From NCBI RefSeq assembly GCF_900163545.1, contig NZ_FUHW01000028.1:1-64000 (forward strand): DNA of 64,000 nt, given 5' to 3'. Both the position numbers and the translations under genes were made by a program. Under the pieces are notes generated by a model that saw only the letters and a list, made by a program, of their open reading frames with translations, made no database searches and was not told the DNA's origin. Shown here piece by piece: positions 8,532-15,798 of this stretch (positions are counted from its first letter, which is position 1; each line of letters begins with the position of its first letter). This DNA comes from Arthrobacter rhombi. Its GTDB lineage: Bacteria > Actinomycetota > Actinomycetes > Actinomycetales > Micrococcaceae.

Positions 8532-9467
8532 CTATCCGCGGATGTCGTCGTACAGCAGGGTGGAGATGTAGCGTTCGCCGAAGTCGGGGACCACGGCCAC
8601 AACCAGCTTCCCGGCATTCTCCGGACGGGCAGCGACCTGCAAGGCACCCCAGATCGCGGCACCGGCGGAAATGCCTCCGAGGATGCCCTCCTTGGTTCCC
8701 AGGTCACGGGCGACGCGTACGGAGTCTTCGATCGTGGCGTCCAGAACCTCGTTGTAGACCTCGGTGTCCAGCACCTCGGGAACAAAGTTCGCGCCGAGGC
8801 CCTGGATCTTATGCGGGCCGGGGGCTCCACCGTTGAGGATGGCCGAATCCTTCGGCTCCACCGCGACGATCTGCACCTCGGGCTTCTTCTCGCGTAGCAA
8901 CTGGCCGGCACCGGTGATGGTGCCGCCGGTACCAATGCCGGCGACGAGAACGTCCACGGCACCGTCCGTGTCATCCCAGATCTCCTGGCCCGTGGTGGTC
9001 CGGTGGATTTCGGGGTTGGCCTGGTTGGCGAACTGCTGGGCCCAGATGGCGTTTTCCGTATGGGCGACGATCTCCTTGGCCTTCTCCACGGCCCCGCGCA
9101 TGCCCTCCGAACCGGGGGTCAGCACGATCTCGGCACCGAAGGCGCGCAGCATGACCCGGCGTTCGGTCGACATGGTTTCGGGCATCGTGAGGATCACCCG
9201 GTAACCGCGGGCGGCGCCGACCATGGCCAGGGCAATCCCGGTGTTACCCGAGGTGCCCTCCACGATGGTTCCGCCGGGTGTCAGCGCGCCGGCCTTCTCG
9301 GCGGCGTCGACGATTGCAACACCGATGCGGTCCTTGACGCTATTGGCGGGGTTGTAGAACTCGAGTTTGACCGCGACCTGCGCTGGCAGGCCCTCGGCCA
9401 ACCGGTTCAGGCGGACCAGGGGAGTGCGTCCGACCAGTTCGGTCACGTCGTTATAAATCTGTGCCAT
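8532..9467 (-). CDS. cysK: cysteine synthase A (O-acetylserine sulfhydrylase)
   Basis: This 311-residue PLP enzyme makes L-cysteine from O-acetylserine and sulfide. The PLP lysine is in [11 protein letters not shown], the substrate loop is EGTSGNTGI, and the phosphate-binding glycine loop is [12 protein letters not shown]. Length and motifs match the CysK family throughout. It is the first gene of a cysK-cysE pair, with a possible TAGGCT -10 box on the minus strand near 9510-9516. The conserved C-terminal region ends [14 protein letters not shown]. Confidence 0.96.
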   Translation of the reverse strand: MAQIYNDVTELVGRTPLVRLNRLAEGLPAQVAVKLEFYNPANSVKDRIGVAIVDAAEKAGALTPGGTIVEGTSGNTGIALAMVGAARGYRVILTMPETMSTERRVMLRAFGAEIVLTPGSEGMRGAVEKAKEIVAHTENAIWAQQFANQANPEIHRTTTGQEIWDDTDGAVDVLVAGIGTGGTITGAGQLLREKKPEVQIVAVEPKDSAILNGGAPGPHKIQGLGANFVPEVLDTEVYNEVLDATIEDSVRVARDLGTKEGILGGISAGAAIWGALQVAARPENAGKLVVAVVPDFGERYISTLLYDDIRG

Positions 9468-9538
9468 CAGCGGCCTGCTTTCGGAAGGAAATGAGGGGTT
9501 TGTTGGTGTTCTAGCCTATCGAGGTGCCGAATCACGGT

Positions 9539-10174
9539 TTATTCGGTCAGCCACTGGGAGTAATATTTCCTCGCTTTGGCCAACTTGGGGTTGATGATGA
9601 CCTGGCAGTAGCCCTCGTAGGGGTTCATGGCGTAGAAATCCTGGTGGATCGGTTCGGCTTCGTGGAAGTACGAGGCGGGGACGATCTCGGTGACGATTGG
9701 ATCATCCCAATTCTCCTGGTTTCGCCGGAGGGACGCCTCAAAGAACTCCCGTTGCCGGACATCGGTGTAGAACATGGCCGAACGGTATTGGGTGCCCACA
9801 TCGTAGCCCTGACGGTTCAAGGTCGTGGGGTTATGCCCGGTAAAGAACATGTCCAAGATGACGTCGGCGGGGACGACGGCGGCATCGAATGTTACGGCGA
9901 CCGCCTCGGCATGGCCGGTGGTTCCGCTACAGACTTCCCGGTAGTTCGGGTTCGGGGTGTGCCCACCGATGTATCCGGAGACCACCGACGAAACGCCGAT
10001 GGTCTTGCGGTAGATCGTGTCCATGCACCAGAAGCATCCGGCACCGAGGATGAAGGTGTGGACGCCATGGTCCGGTAATCCGGCGGAATCGGACGGGCCG
10101 AACTGCGTCTCTGACGTGGGGATTGCTGACTTGCTCTTCACATTCATGGTCAATGCGCGCAGAGGCTCATTCAT
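9539..10174 (-). CDS. msrA: peptide-methionine (S)-S-oxide reductase A
   Basis: This 211-residue enzyme repairs the S-epimer of methionine sulfoxide in oxidised proteins. The active site is GAGCFWCMDTIY (GCFWC motif with the catalytic first Cys), followed by the family blocks SGYIGGHTPNPNYREVCSG and FTGHNPTTLNRQG. A further cysteine in YEGYCQVIINPK is close to the usual position of a resolving Cys. The start is uncertain. The ATG at 10174 is given, but an in-frame ATG 9 codons later (MNVKSK) is equally possible, as neither has a clear ribosome binding site. Confidence 0.94.
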   Translation of the reverse strand: MNEPLRALTMNVKSKSAIPTSETQFGPSDSAGLPDHGVHTFILGAGCFWCMDTIYRKTIGVSSVVSGYIGGHTPNPNYREVCSGTTGHAEAVAVTFDAAVVPADVILDMFFTGHNPTTLNRQGYDVGTQYRSAMFYTDVRQREFFEASLRRNQENWDDPIVTEIVPASYFHEAEPIHQDFYAMNPYEGYCQVIINPKLAKARKYYSQWLTE

Positions 10175-10250
10175 TCCCGAAGGTCTTCGCGGTCAGGGTA
10201 ACCGAGCCCATTTGACGCCCATTTGACTCGTCTCGGACTACGGTAGGAGC

Positions 10251-11246
10251 ATGCGCAATGATCAGGACAGGACGCCGCAGGACTCCCCGGAAGGCGAGAC
10301 GGACGTGACGGACAACGCCCCCGAGGTTGAAGAAGCCGTGGAGACCGTCGAGGGCGGTGCGCAGGATATGCGCGCCGTGGTGGCCCCCGAACCCCGGCCC
10401 GGAGCGACCGTGCCTACCTTGGGCGAGGTCCTGGTGGCGATCGAAGAGCTCTGGCCGGCCTCGTTGGCCGAAGACTGGGATGCCGTCGGCCTCGTCGCCG
10501 GCCGGGTCGAACGTCCGGTACGGCGCATCATCTTCGCGGTGGACCCGACCCTCGAGGTGGTCCGCGACGCCGTCGCTCGTGGAGCAGACCTGCTGATCAC
10601 CCACCACCCCTTGCTGCTGCGTGGAGTGAAATCGGTGGCTGCCGACCAGTTCAAGGGCGAAGTCGTCCACGAGCTCATTGAAAACCAGTGTGCCTTGGTC
10701 ACCGTTCACACCAACGGCGACTCGGCGGTGGGAGGGGTCTCAGACGTCCTCGCCGATATTCTCGGACTGACTAACGTCACCCCCTTGGTGGCGGCCTCCG
10801 AGGGCCTTCCCGAAGAAGGGCTCGGCCGGGTCGGCACCCTTCCGGACGCACTGGCCCTCTCCGATTTCGCCTCCCGAGTGTTCGGCGCACTGCCAGCTGT
10901 CGCAGGAGGTGTGCGCGTGGCCGGGGACCGTGACGGGATCGTGAGCACGGTGGCCGTCTGCGGCGGCGCCGGGGACAGCCTCTTCGACGCGGTGCGAGCC
11001 GCCCGGGCCGACGTGTTCGTCACCGCCGATCTGCGCCACCACCCGGCCTCCGAAGCACGCGAGGCCGCCGTGGAAGACCGCCCCTACCTCGTGGACATCT
11101 CCCACTTCGCCGGCGAATGGCTGTGGCTTCCGGCAGCCGCCGAAGGCCTCTACAACGTGCTGATCGACCAGAACTTCATCCTGGAGATCGGTGTCAGCTC
11201 GATCAATACCGACCCCTGGGATTTCATCCTCACCCCCGGGGACTGA
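10251..11246 (+). CDS. NIF3-like dinuclear metal-centre protein
   Basis: This 331-residue protein belongs to the NIF3/YbgI family, often annotated GTP cyclohydrolase 1 type 2. The metal-binding signature is LLITHHPLLLRGVKSV, with a late His in VDISHFAGEWLW. An unusual acidic N-terminal extension of about 50 residues (rich in Glu, Asp, Pro and Ala) precedes the fold, which begins near PTLGEVLVAIEELWPASLAEDWD. The biochemical role of the family is still unclear. It is followed after 54 bases by the CT398-like coiled-coil gene, a NIF3-coiled-coil pair conserved in actinobacteria. An AGGAG-like element lies directly before the ATG. Confidence 0.88.
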   Translation: MRNDQDRTPQDSPEGETDVTDNAPEVEEAVETVEGGAQDMRAVVAPEPRPGATVPTLGEVLVAIEELWPASLAEDWDAVGLVAGRVERPVRRIIFAVDPTLEVVRDAVARGADLLITHHPLLLRGVKSVAADQFKGEVVHELIENQCALVTVHTNGDSAVGGVSDVLADILGLTNVTPLVAASEGLPEEGLGRVGTLPDALALSDFASRVFGALPAVAGGVRVAGDRDGIVSTVAVCGGAGDSLFDAVRAARADVFVTADLRHHPASEAREAAVEDRPYLVDISHFAGEWLWLPAAAEGLYNVLIDQNFILEIGVSSINTDPWDFILTPGD

Positions 11247-11300
11247 TCGGCGCCGGTGGGCAGTAGGCTGGGGAGCCACCGAGCACGAGGAGAATCACCG

Positions 11301-12038
11301 ATGGCCAAGGCATCACCCGCCGACCAGCTGCTGCTGTTGGACCTGCAGGCACTGGACTCGAAGATCGTGAAGATCGACCGGGCCGTGAAGGTTCTGGCCT
11401 CCGACCCGGAGATTATCGCCGCCGGCGAAACGGTGGCCGAAGCCGAGGCCGCCCGCCGAGAAGTGGCCGAGGAATCTGCTGCCGCCCAACATGCCTTGAC
11501 CGATATTGAGCATCAGACCGAGAAGGTGCAGACCCGGATCGAGAAGGATCGCGCCCAAATCGAGGCCGGCCGTGGCACCGCACGGGACATGATGGCCCTC
11601 CAACATGAGATCGACTCCTTGACGCTGAAGCGCGGAGAACTCGAGACCACCGAGCTGGAATTGATGGAAACTGCCGAGGAAGTGGCCGGCGGGCTCGAAG
11701 GGGTCACCGCCTCGGCCGACGGAACCGCGGCCCAACTAGCCCAGCTCGAACGCGCCCGAGATGAAAAGGCCGCGGAGTTGGCCGCCGAGCGTGCCACGCT
11801 GGTGACCGAGCGCACCGAACTGGCCGGACGCATCGACTCGACCCTGGTGGGAATGTATGAAAAGCGTTTGGCACAGCGCGGTATCGGTGCCGCTCGCCTC
11901 TTCCACGGCACCTCGGAAGGATCCGGCATGCAACTAGCCGCCGGTGACTTGGCTGAGATTCGTGCTGCGGCCGAGGACGACGTCGTCTCCTGCCCCGACT
12001 CGGGCGTGATCCTGGTCCGCTCACCCGAGTGGAAATAG
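11301..12038 (+). CDS. CT398-like coiled-coil protein with degenerate C4 zinc ribbon
   Basis: This 245-residue protein is a long antiparallel coiled coil (about residues 10-190, Glu/Ala/Lys/Arg heptads) with a short C-terminal domain. It belongs to the C4-type zinc-ribbon (CT398/DUF164) family. The usual CxxC...CxxC quartet is lost here. The first pair is replaced in FHGTSEGSGM and the second reads SCPDSGVIL, leaving one cysteine. Zinc binding through the family site is therefore unlikely. The ATG at 11301 follows AGGAGAATCACCG and is preferred over the upstream in-frame start at 11256. Its stop overlaps the start of the VOC gene by 10 bases. Confidence 0.86.
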   Translation: MAKASPADQLLLLDLQALDSKIVKIDRAVKVLASDPEIIAAGETVAEAEAARREVAEESAAAQHALTDIEHQTEKVQTRIEKDRAQIEAGRGTARDMMALQHEIDSLTLKRGELETTELELMETAEEVAGGLEGVTASADGTAAQLAQLERARDEKAAELAAERATLVTERTELAGRIDSTLVGMYEKRLAQRGIGAARLFHGTSEGSGMQLAAGDLAEIRAAAEDDVVSCPDSGVILVRSPEWK

Positions 12039-12469
12039 AACAAAACACCCGCAGGCCGGTTCCGCGGGGGCGGCTGCACCATGTGGAGATATGGGTTGCT
12101 GATCTGGAGCAGGCCACCACGACGCTCGGCTGGATCTTCGAATCCCTCGGCTACGTGCGTGCCGAGGAATGGTCAGGCGGCGCGAGTTGGCAGGGTACGG
12201 GAGAGTATTTGGTCCTCGAATCAAGTCCGGATGTGGTGGGAACCGTGCATGAACGCCGGCGTCCCGGGCTGAATCATCTGGCGTTCTGTGCTGGAACCCC
12301 CGAAAATGTTGAAGCGCTTACCCGTGCCTCGGTGGAGCGGGGATTCACCCTGATGTTCGCCGACCTGCACCCACACGCGGGCGGACCCGACCACTACGCC
12401 GCCTATCTGCAGAACGCTGACGGTTTCGAAATCGAACTCGTGGCAGACGGCGAAGTCTCCAAGCGCTGA
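12029..12469 (+). CDS. VOC family (glyoxalase/bleomycin-resistance fold) protein
   Basis: This 146-residue single VOC domain has the expected beta-alpha-beta-beta-beta repeats. It carries candidate metal ligands: His in RLHHVEIWVADL, His in LNHLAFCAG, and the late Glu in DGFEIELVAD. Substrate and activity cannot be assigned. The GTG start lies inside the end of the preceding gene (10-base overlap), which implies co-translation. A later ATG is not in frame, so this start is the best available. Confidence 0.8.
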   Translation: MEIEQNTRRPVPRGRLHHVEIWVADLEQATTTLGWIFESLGYVRAEEWSGGASWQGTGEYLVLESSPDVVGTVHERRRPGLNHLAFCAGTPENVEALTRASVERGFTLMFADLHPHAGGPDHYAAYLQNADGFEIELVADGEVSKR

Positions 12470-12485
12470 TCCTGCGGCGGCGGGA

Positions 12486-13268
12486 TTATTGGGCGGCGAA
12501 GCTATGCTCTTCGGGCAGGATGATGTTCAGCTGGTGGGCCTTTTTGGCGGTGGCGGGAACCAACTCGGCATCCCACCTTTCCTGGACGGCCTTCAGCAGG
12601 GCCTCCGGAGTGCCGGGTGGGCTTCGTCGGGCCAGGACATGGCGGGCCACCTCGCCACGGGTGTGCTTGGCGAAATGTGAGACGACCTTGCGCTGGCCCC
12701 CGCGTAGCTGGAATACCGAAACGGCCACCGTGTTCTGCGGCGGGGGAGCGAAGGCAGCGACATAGGTGCTCGAACGGCAGTCGATCACCAACTCTTGGCC
12801 AGCACGATCACCCAACACCGGGTTCAGCCGGGTCTTCCACCAGCTGGCCAGTTTTCCGATCCCCGGGAGCTTCACCGACATCGACAGCCGATAGGCGGGA
12901 ATCCGGTCGGCGAAGCCCACGGCGCCCCATAAGGCGGAGACCACCACGACGGAGGCATCCGCCCTGCGTTGCTGGGCCGGGGTCAGCGTGCGGTAGCCCA
13001 AAGCCTCGAAGAGCACACCGGTGTAGACCTCGTGAGCCGGAGCAGCCGGTTCCTGGTGGAGGGCAATATTGCGGGTCACTTCCCCGGCCAGTGAGGCTCC
13101 CACACCCAAGACGCTCAGGGCATCGTCTTCGGCCGAGACCGCGGCAAGGGCCTGAAGGACTGCGGCACGATCAGCCGCGAGTTCGGGAAAACTCAGAGAA
13201 TCGGCGTCGTAGGCGGGGCCCGCGGCGGCAGGCTTCTTTCCTTCGGAAGGGGGGAGCAGAATAAGCAC
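12486..13268 (-). CDS. yaaA: peroxide stress protein YaaA (DUF328)
   Basis: This 260-residue protein matches the YaaA family from its opening MLILLPPSEGKK signature through ADRIPAYRLSM, YVAAF and VVSHFAKHTRGEVAR. In E. coli YaaA lowers free iron and limits oxidative damage under peroxide. The fold binds DNA, but the exact reaction is unknown. The GTG at 13268 is 6 bases after a TAGGAT -10 box on the minus strand, so the mRNA is probably leaderless. It is convergent with the VOC gene and divergent from the rnpB relic. Confidence 0.9.
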   Translation of the reverse strand: MLILLPPSEGKKPAAAGPAYDADSLSFPELAADRAAVLQALAAVSAEDDALSVLGVGASLAGEVTRNIALHQEPAAPAHEVYTGVLFEALGYRTLTPAQQRRADASVVVVSALWGAVGFADRIPAYRLSMSVKLPGIGKLASWWKTRLNPVLGDRAGQELVIDCRSSTYVAAFAPPPQNTVAVSVFQLRGGQRKVVSHFAKHTRGEVARHVLARRSPPGTPEALLKAVQERWDAELVPATAKKAHQLNIILPEEHSFAAQ

Positions 13269-13274
13269 CCATCG

Positions 13275-13280
13275 ATCCTA
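13275..13280 (-). promoter_or_regulatory. -10 box of leaderless yaaA
   Basis: On the minus strand TAGGAT lies 6 bases before the GTG at 13268, with no ribosome binding site. Confidence 0.45.
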
Positions 13281-13298
13281 GCTGCGCCCCCGGCAGCT

Positions 13299-13420
13299 CG
13301 GAGCACGGTAGACTGCCGGGGCGGGACGCTCGTACGGTCTTTCGTCGCGCAATCGGTCCATGGAATGTCCGGGTTCCACGGATGAGTGGGGGGTGCCATG
13401 CCCAACCGGTTGTCGTCAGG
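13299..13420 (+). pseudogene. relic copy of rnpB promoter and 5' end
   Basis: This stretch aligns without large gaps to the promoter and first ~90 bases of the intact rnpB at 14571. The 16 bases from 13299 to 13314, including the TAGACT -10 box, are identical to 14548-14563. The block 13344-13379 matches 14596-14631 at 30 of 36 positions and covers the conserved RNase P segment containing GTCCGGG. Spacing between the two blocks differs by only 3 bases. Weaker similarity continues to about 13420 and the rest of the RNA is missing. It lies upstream of an acyltransferase gene and would supply its promoter and 5' leader. Confidence 0.8.
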
Positions 13421-13432
13421 AAAACGCAGTAC

Positions 13433-14560
13433 ATGATGGTTACCTCACGAACCCGTAGAGACCCGGTCTTGGACGCCTCCAAGGGGATCTTGATCCTGCT
13501 GGTCATTTTGGGTCACTTGCTGGCCCGTTCCAACCCGGGGGACGGATTCGTCACCAAGGCGATGATTACCGGCATCTATGCCTTCCATATGCCAGCCTTC
13601 GTCTTTCTCGCCGGAATCACTTCCAAACCCCGGGGAATCCTCCAGCGCTGCACGCAGTTTTTGACCCTGTTGGTCGTTTTTCAGGTCGCTTATTTCCTGG
13701 CTCGGCGGGTGATGGGTTCCGACGCAACGTTCTCTTGGGAAAGGCCGTACTGGATTCTCTGGTTCTTGCTCTCCATGGCCGTGTGGACGGTGCTGACCCC
13801 GCTGATCGCGAAAATTCCCCGCACGAGCCTTATTCTTTCAGTCCTCATTTCGCTGGCATCCGGGACGATCGACGTGATCGACTACCCCTACAGCGCCTCC
13901 CGCACCCTGGTCTTCCTCCCGTTCTTCGTGCTCGGTTTCACCTACGGCAAACCGATCCTGGCCTATTTCTCCCAATTGAGGCTCCGAGGTCGGACAGTGG
14001 TGACAGGGGCCGCTCTGCTCATCTTTGGCTTCCTGTTGTACTGGTCGCCGAACCACAAATGGTTCTACGGGAGCAGGGGCTACGACGTCCTGGATGTTTC
14101 CGATCCCATGGGTGTCATCTATCGACTCGTGCTACAGATCTGTGCCGTGGTGCTCACCGCCGGTCTGCTGGCCCTGGTTCCCCGCGACCCCGGCCTGCTG
14201 GTCAGGTTTGGCCAGCGGAGTCTATCCATTTTCCTCCTCCATGGCTTCGCGATACTTGCCGTGGCGCGCTACGCGAAGATCATGGCGAAGGACAACAGGT
14301 ACGAAGCCGTGGTGATCTACGTGATCCTCATGGCAGGAATTGCGTTGCTTGCCTCGATGCAGCCGGTCCACCAGGTGATTGGCCGCATCGGCACCCTTCT
14401 GGTGCCGCTGGTCGAAAAGATGACCCCGTCCAGATCAAGAGCTGACACTGGCCGCCCAGAGCCAGTGGATTCCGGGCCCGCCGGGCAGGCGCGCCTGGCC
14501 GAGGGACCCGACGAGAAACACGCCGAGGCCTCCGAGCGAACCCCACCCGGAGCACGGTAG
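13433..14560 (+). CDS. membrane acyltransferase, family 3 (fucose 4-O-acetylase-like)
   Basis: This 375-residue protein with about ten membrane segments resembles acyltransferase family 3, in particular the fucose 4-O-acetylase-like branch. Family marks are RDPVLDASKGILILLVILGH at the N-terminus (with the GH dyad) and the FHMPAFVFLAGI segment. Members usually O-acetylate sugars or lipids on the outer face of the membrane. The C-terminal 45 residues are polar (Pro, Glu, Ala, Arg). The ATG at 13433 follows CAGGAAAA; an in-frame ATG at 13382 lies inside the rnpB relic. Its TAG stop (14558-14560) is the first half of the TAGACT -10 box of the intact rnpB. It looks less GC-rich than its neighbours (by eye). 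Confidence 0.8.
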   Translation: MMVTSRTRRDPVLDASKGILILLVILGHLLARSNPGDGFVTKAMITGIYAFHMPAFVFLAGITSKPRGILQRCTQFLTLLVVFQVAYFLARRVMGSDATFSWERPYWILWFLLSMAVWTVLTPLIAKIPRTSLILSVLISLASGTIDVIDYPYSASRTLVFLPFFVLGFTYGKPILAYFSQLRLRGRTVVTGAALLIFGFLLYWSPNHKWFYGSRGYDVLDVSDPMGVIYRLVLQICAVVLTAGLLALVPRDPGLLVRFGQRSLSIFLLHGFAILAVARYAKIMAKDNRYEAVVIYVILMAGIALLASMQPVHQVIGRIGTLLVPLVEKMTPSRSRADTGRPEPVDSGPAGQARLAEGPDEKHAEASERTPPGAR

Positions 14561-14563
14561 ACT
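14558..14563 (+). promoter_or_regulatory. -10 box of rnpB
   Basis: TAGACT lies 7 bases before the inferred RNase P RNA 5' end at 14571. The identical box and its flanks are duplicated at 13309-13314. Confidence 0.6.
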
Positions 14564-14570
14564 ATTCGGC

Positions 14571-14941
14571 GGACGGGATGGCTGGACGATCGCGTGTCGC
14601 GCAAGCGGCCCGAGGAACGTCCGGGCTCCACAGAACAGGGTGGTGGGTAACGCCCACTCGGGGTAACCCGCAGGATAGTGCCACAGAAAACAGACCGCCC
14701 GCCTCGTGCGGGTCAGGGTGAAAAGGTGGTGTAAGAGACCACCAGCGCCCCAGGTGACTGGGGCGGCTCGGTAAACCCCACCCGGAGCAAGGCCAGACAG
14801 GCTGCGTATGAGGGCTGTTCGCCCCAGTAGTCGGGTAGGCCGCGTGAGGGCATCGGCAACGGTGCTCCTAGATGGATGATCGTCACCGGCAATCGGGTAA
14901 CCGCTGCCGGTACAGAACCCGGCGTACAGGCCATCCCGTCC
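14571..14941 (+). ncRNA. rnpB: RNase P RNA (type A)
   Basis: This is the catalytic RNA of ribonuclease P, which matures tRNA 5' ends. The terminal helix P1 is closed by GGACGGGATGG (14571-14581) and CCATCCCGTCC (14931-14941). Universally conserved segments are present: GAGGAACGTCCGGGCTCCAC, CAGTGCCACAGAAAACAGACC-like (split by line), GGTGAAAAGGTGGTGTAAGA, GTAAACCCCACCCGGAGCAA, CCTAGATGGATGATCG and ACAGAACCCGGCGTACAGGC. The length of about 371 bases is normal for an actinobacterial type A RNA. Its promoter overlaps the end of the acyltransferase gene. Confidence 0.96.
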
Positions 14942-14981
14942 CCTATGATCCACCACGTCCCGCCACGTTCGGCGGCCGAGC

Positions 14982-15158
14982 TCATTCGGGTTGGACGGGA
15001 CTGCGATCGGACTCGTCATCTGGTTCCCAGTCATCGGGATGGATCTGTGGCGGGTAGTCGCCCGGCATCAGGGCCCGCTTGAGATGGTGTTGGCGACCCC
15101 CGCTGGCCAAATCCGAGTTGAGGATCCGCAACGCTTGAGCGACGTCGACCTTATTGAT
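14982..15158 (-). CDS. possible small protein with ATC start, downstream of SOS box
   Basis: A 58-codon frame on the minus strand reads from an ATC at 15158 to TGA at 14982. The translation begins NKVDVAQALRILNSDLASGG and contains PGDYPPQIHPDDWEPDDE, which looks like ordinary protein rather than shadow sequence. A GGGGAGG element lies 5 bases before the ATC. No ATG, GTG or TTG occurs before an in-frame TTG at codon 12. It is either a gene using a rare ATC start, a gene with a mutated start, or a chance frame. No family is recognised. Confidence 0.35.
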   Translation of the reverse strand: MNKVDVAQALRILNSDLASGGRQHHLKRALMPGDYPPQIHPDDWEPDDESDRSPVQPE

Positions 15159-15195
15159 GGTGTCCTCCCCGGTGGTTGGCGAGGTTTAACCATAG

Positions 15196-15211
15196 TCGAA
15201 AGTATGTTCTA
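15196..15211 (-). promoter_or_regulatory. candidate LexA (SOS) box
   Basis: On the minus strand TAGAAC-N4-TTTCGA matches the actinobacterial LexA consensus TCGAAC-N4-GTTCGA at 10 of 12 fixed positions. It lies 37 bases upstream of the small frame at 15158. Confidence 0.45.
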
Positions 15212-15240
15212 GTACATGCCGGAGCGCTCTGCTGCGCGCT

Positions 15241-15477
15241 TCACGACGTGATCTCTGCGCTGGCAGCCAGTGGGCCGGTGTGGGGTTCTTGGACTTCGAT
15301 CTCTGCATCCAATGACAGTGGCGGTGAAACCCAACCACTAATGGTTAGCACCTGCCGATATTCGCTGCCGACCCAAATCGCCCTGAAATACTCCAACGTC
15401 CCGTTGATGGCCATCGTCTCGTCGAGAAAGACCACGCCCAGGTGGCGATGCTCGCGGGATAAATCCCCGATTCTCAT
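15241..15477 (-). CDS. hypothetical 78-residue protein
   Basis: The protein starts MRIGDLSREHRHLGVVFLD and ends LAASAEITS. Its composition is balanced and hydrophobic positions alternate (GTLEYFRAIWVGSEYRQVL), unlike the Arg/Pro-rich shadow frames around it, so it is probably real. The frame can be extended upstream to 15822 but that part has shadow composition. The ATG at 15477 follows GGGGAG at close spacing. I recognise no family. It lies in an AT-richer stretch between rnpB and the SARP gene with no co-directional partner. Confidence 0.5.
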   Translation of the reverse strand: MRIGDLSREHRHLGVVFLDETMAINGTLEYFRAIWVGSEYRQVLTISGWVSPPLSLDAEIEVQEPHTGPLAASAEITS

Positions 15478-15610
15478 AACTCCCCAGTCAGTTGTCGGTT
15501 GACGGCGACATGCCGGACCTTCCGCCAGTGTAGATGCGCAGTGCCCCTTTGTGGCCGAGATGACGGGTGGGGCCTGTACGAGACCATGGGTGGACGCCCC
15601 TGAACCGGCA

Positions 15611-15645
15611 ACCGACCCTGCCCGAGGTGAAGGGGCAGGGTCGGT
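15611..15645. repeat. perfect 13-bp inverted repeat
   Basis: ACCGACCCTGCCC pairs perfectly with GGGCAGGGTCGGT across a 9-base loop. No T tract follows on either strand, so it may be a weak terminator or a structural site rather than a standard intrinsic terminator. Confidence 0.6.
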
Positions 15646-15786
15646 TGATGGGCACGGTCTGGGGGAACCGTGCCGGCGACGCAAGAGACGGGGCGCCGCC
15701 ACACCCAGTCTAATCGAAGATGTCTTCGAAGCCATGGTTTGTGGTCGGCGCGCCGGAGGACTGGATTCAGCCGGGCCCGTCCTTGC

Positions 15787-15792
15787 TAGGCT
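15787..15792 (+). promoter_or_regulatory. -10 box of SARP gene
   Basis: TAGGCT lies 6 bases before the GTG at 15799, and no ribosome binding site is present. Confidence 0.45.
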
Positions 15793-15798
15793 CGGGAT

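Larger units (their letters stand above)
15478..15798. other. non-coding gap upstream of the SARP gene
   Basis: No convincing gene is seen. It contains the perfect palindrome at 15611-15645 and, at its end, the TAGGCT box of the SARP gene. Confidence 0.5.

Noticed and set aside
14435..15034. 199-codon minus-strand frame over rnpB
   Set aside because: It lies over the RNase P RNA gene and its composition reflects RNA structure rather than protein.
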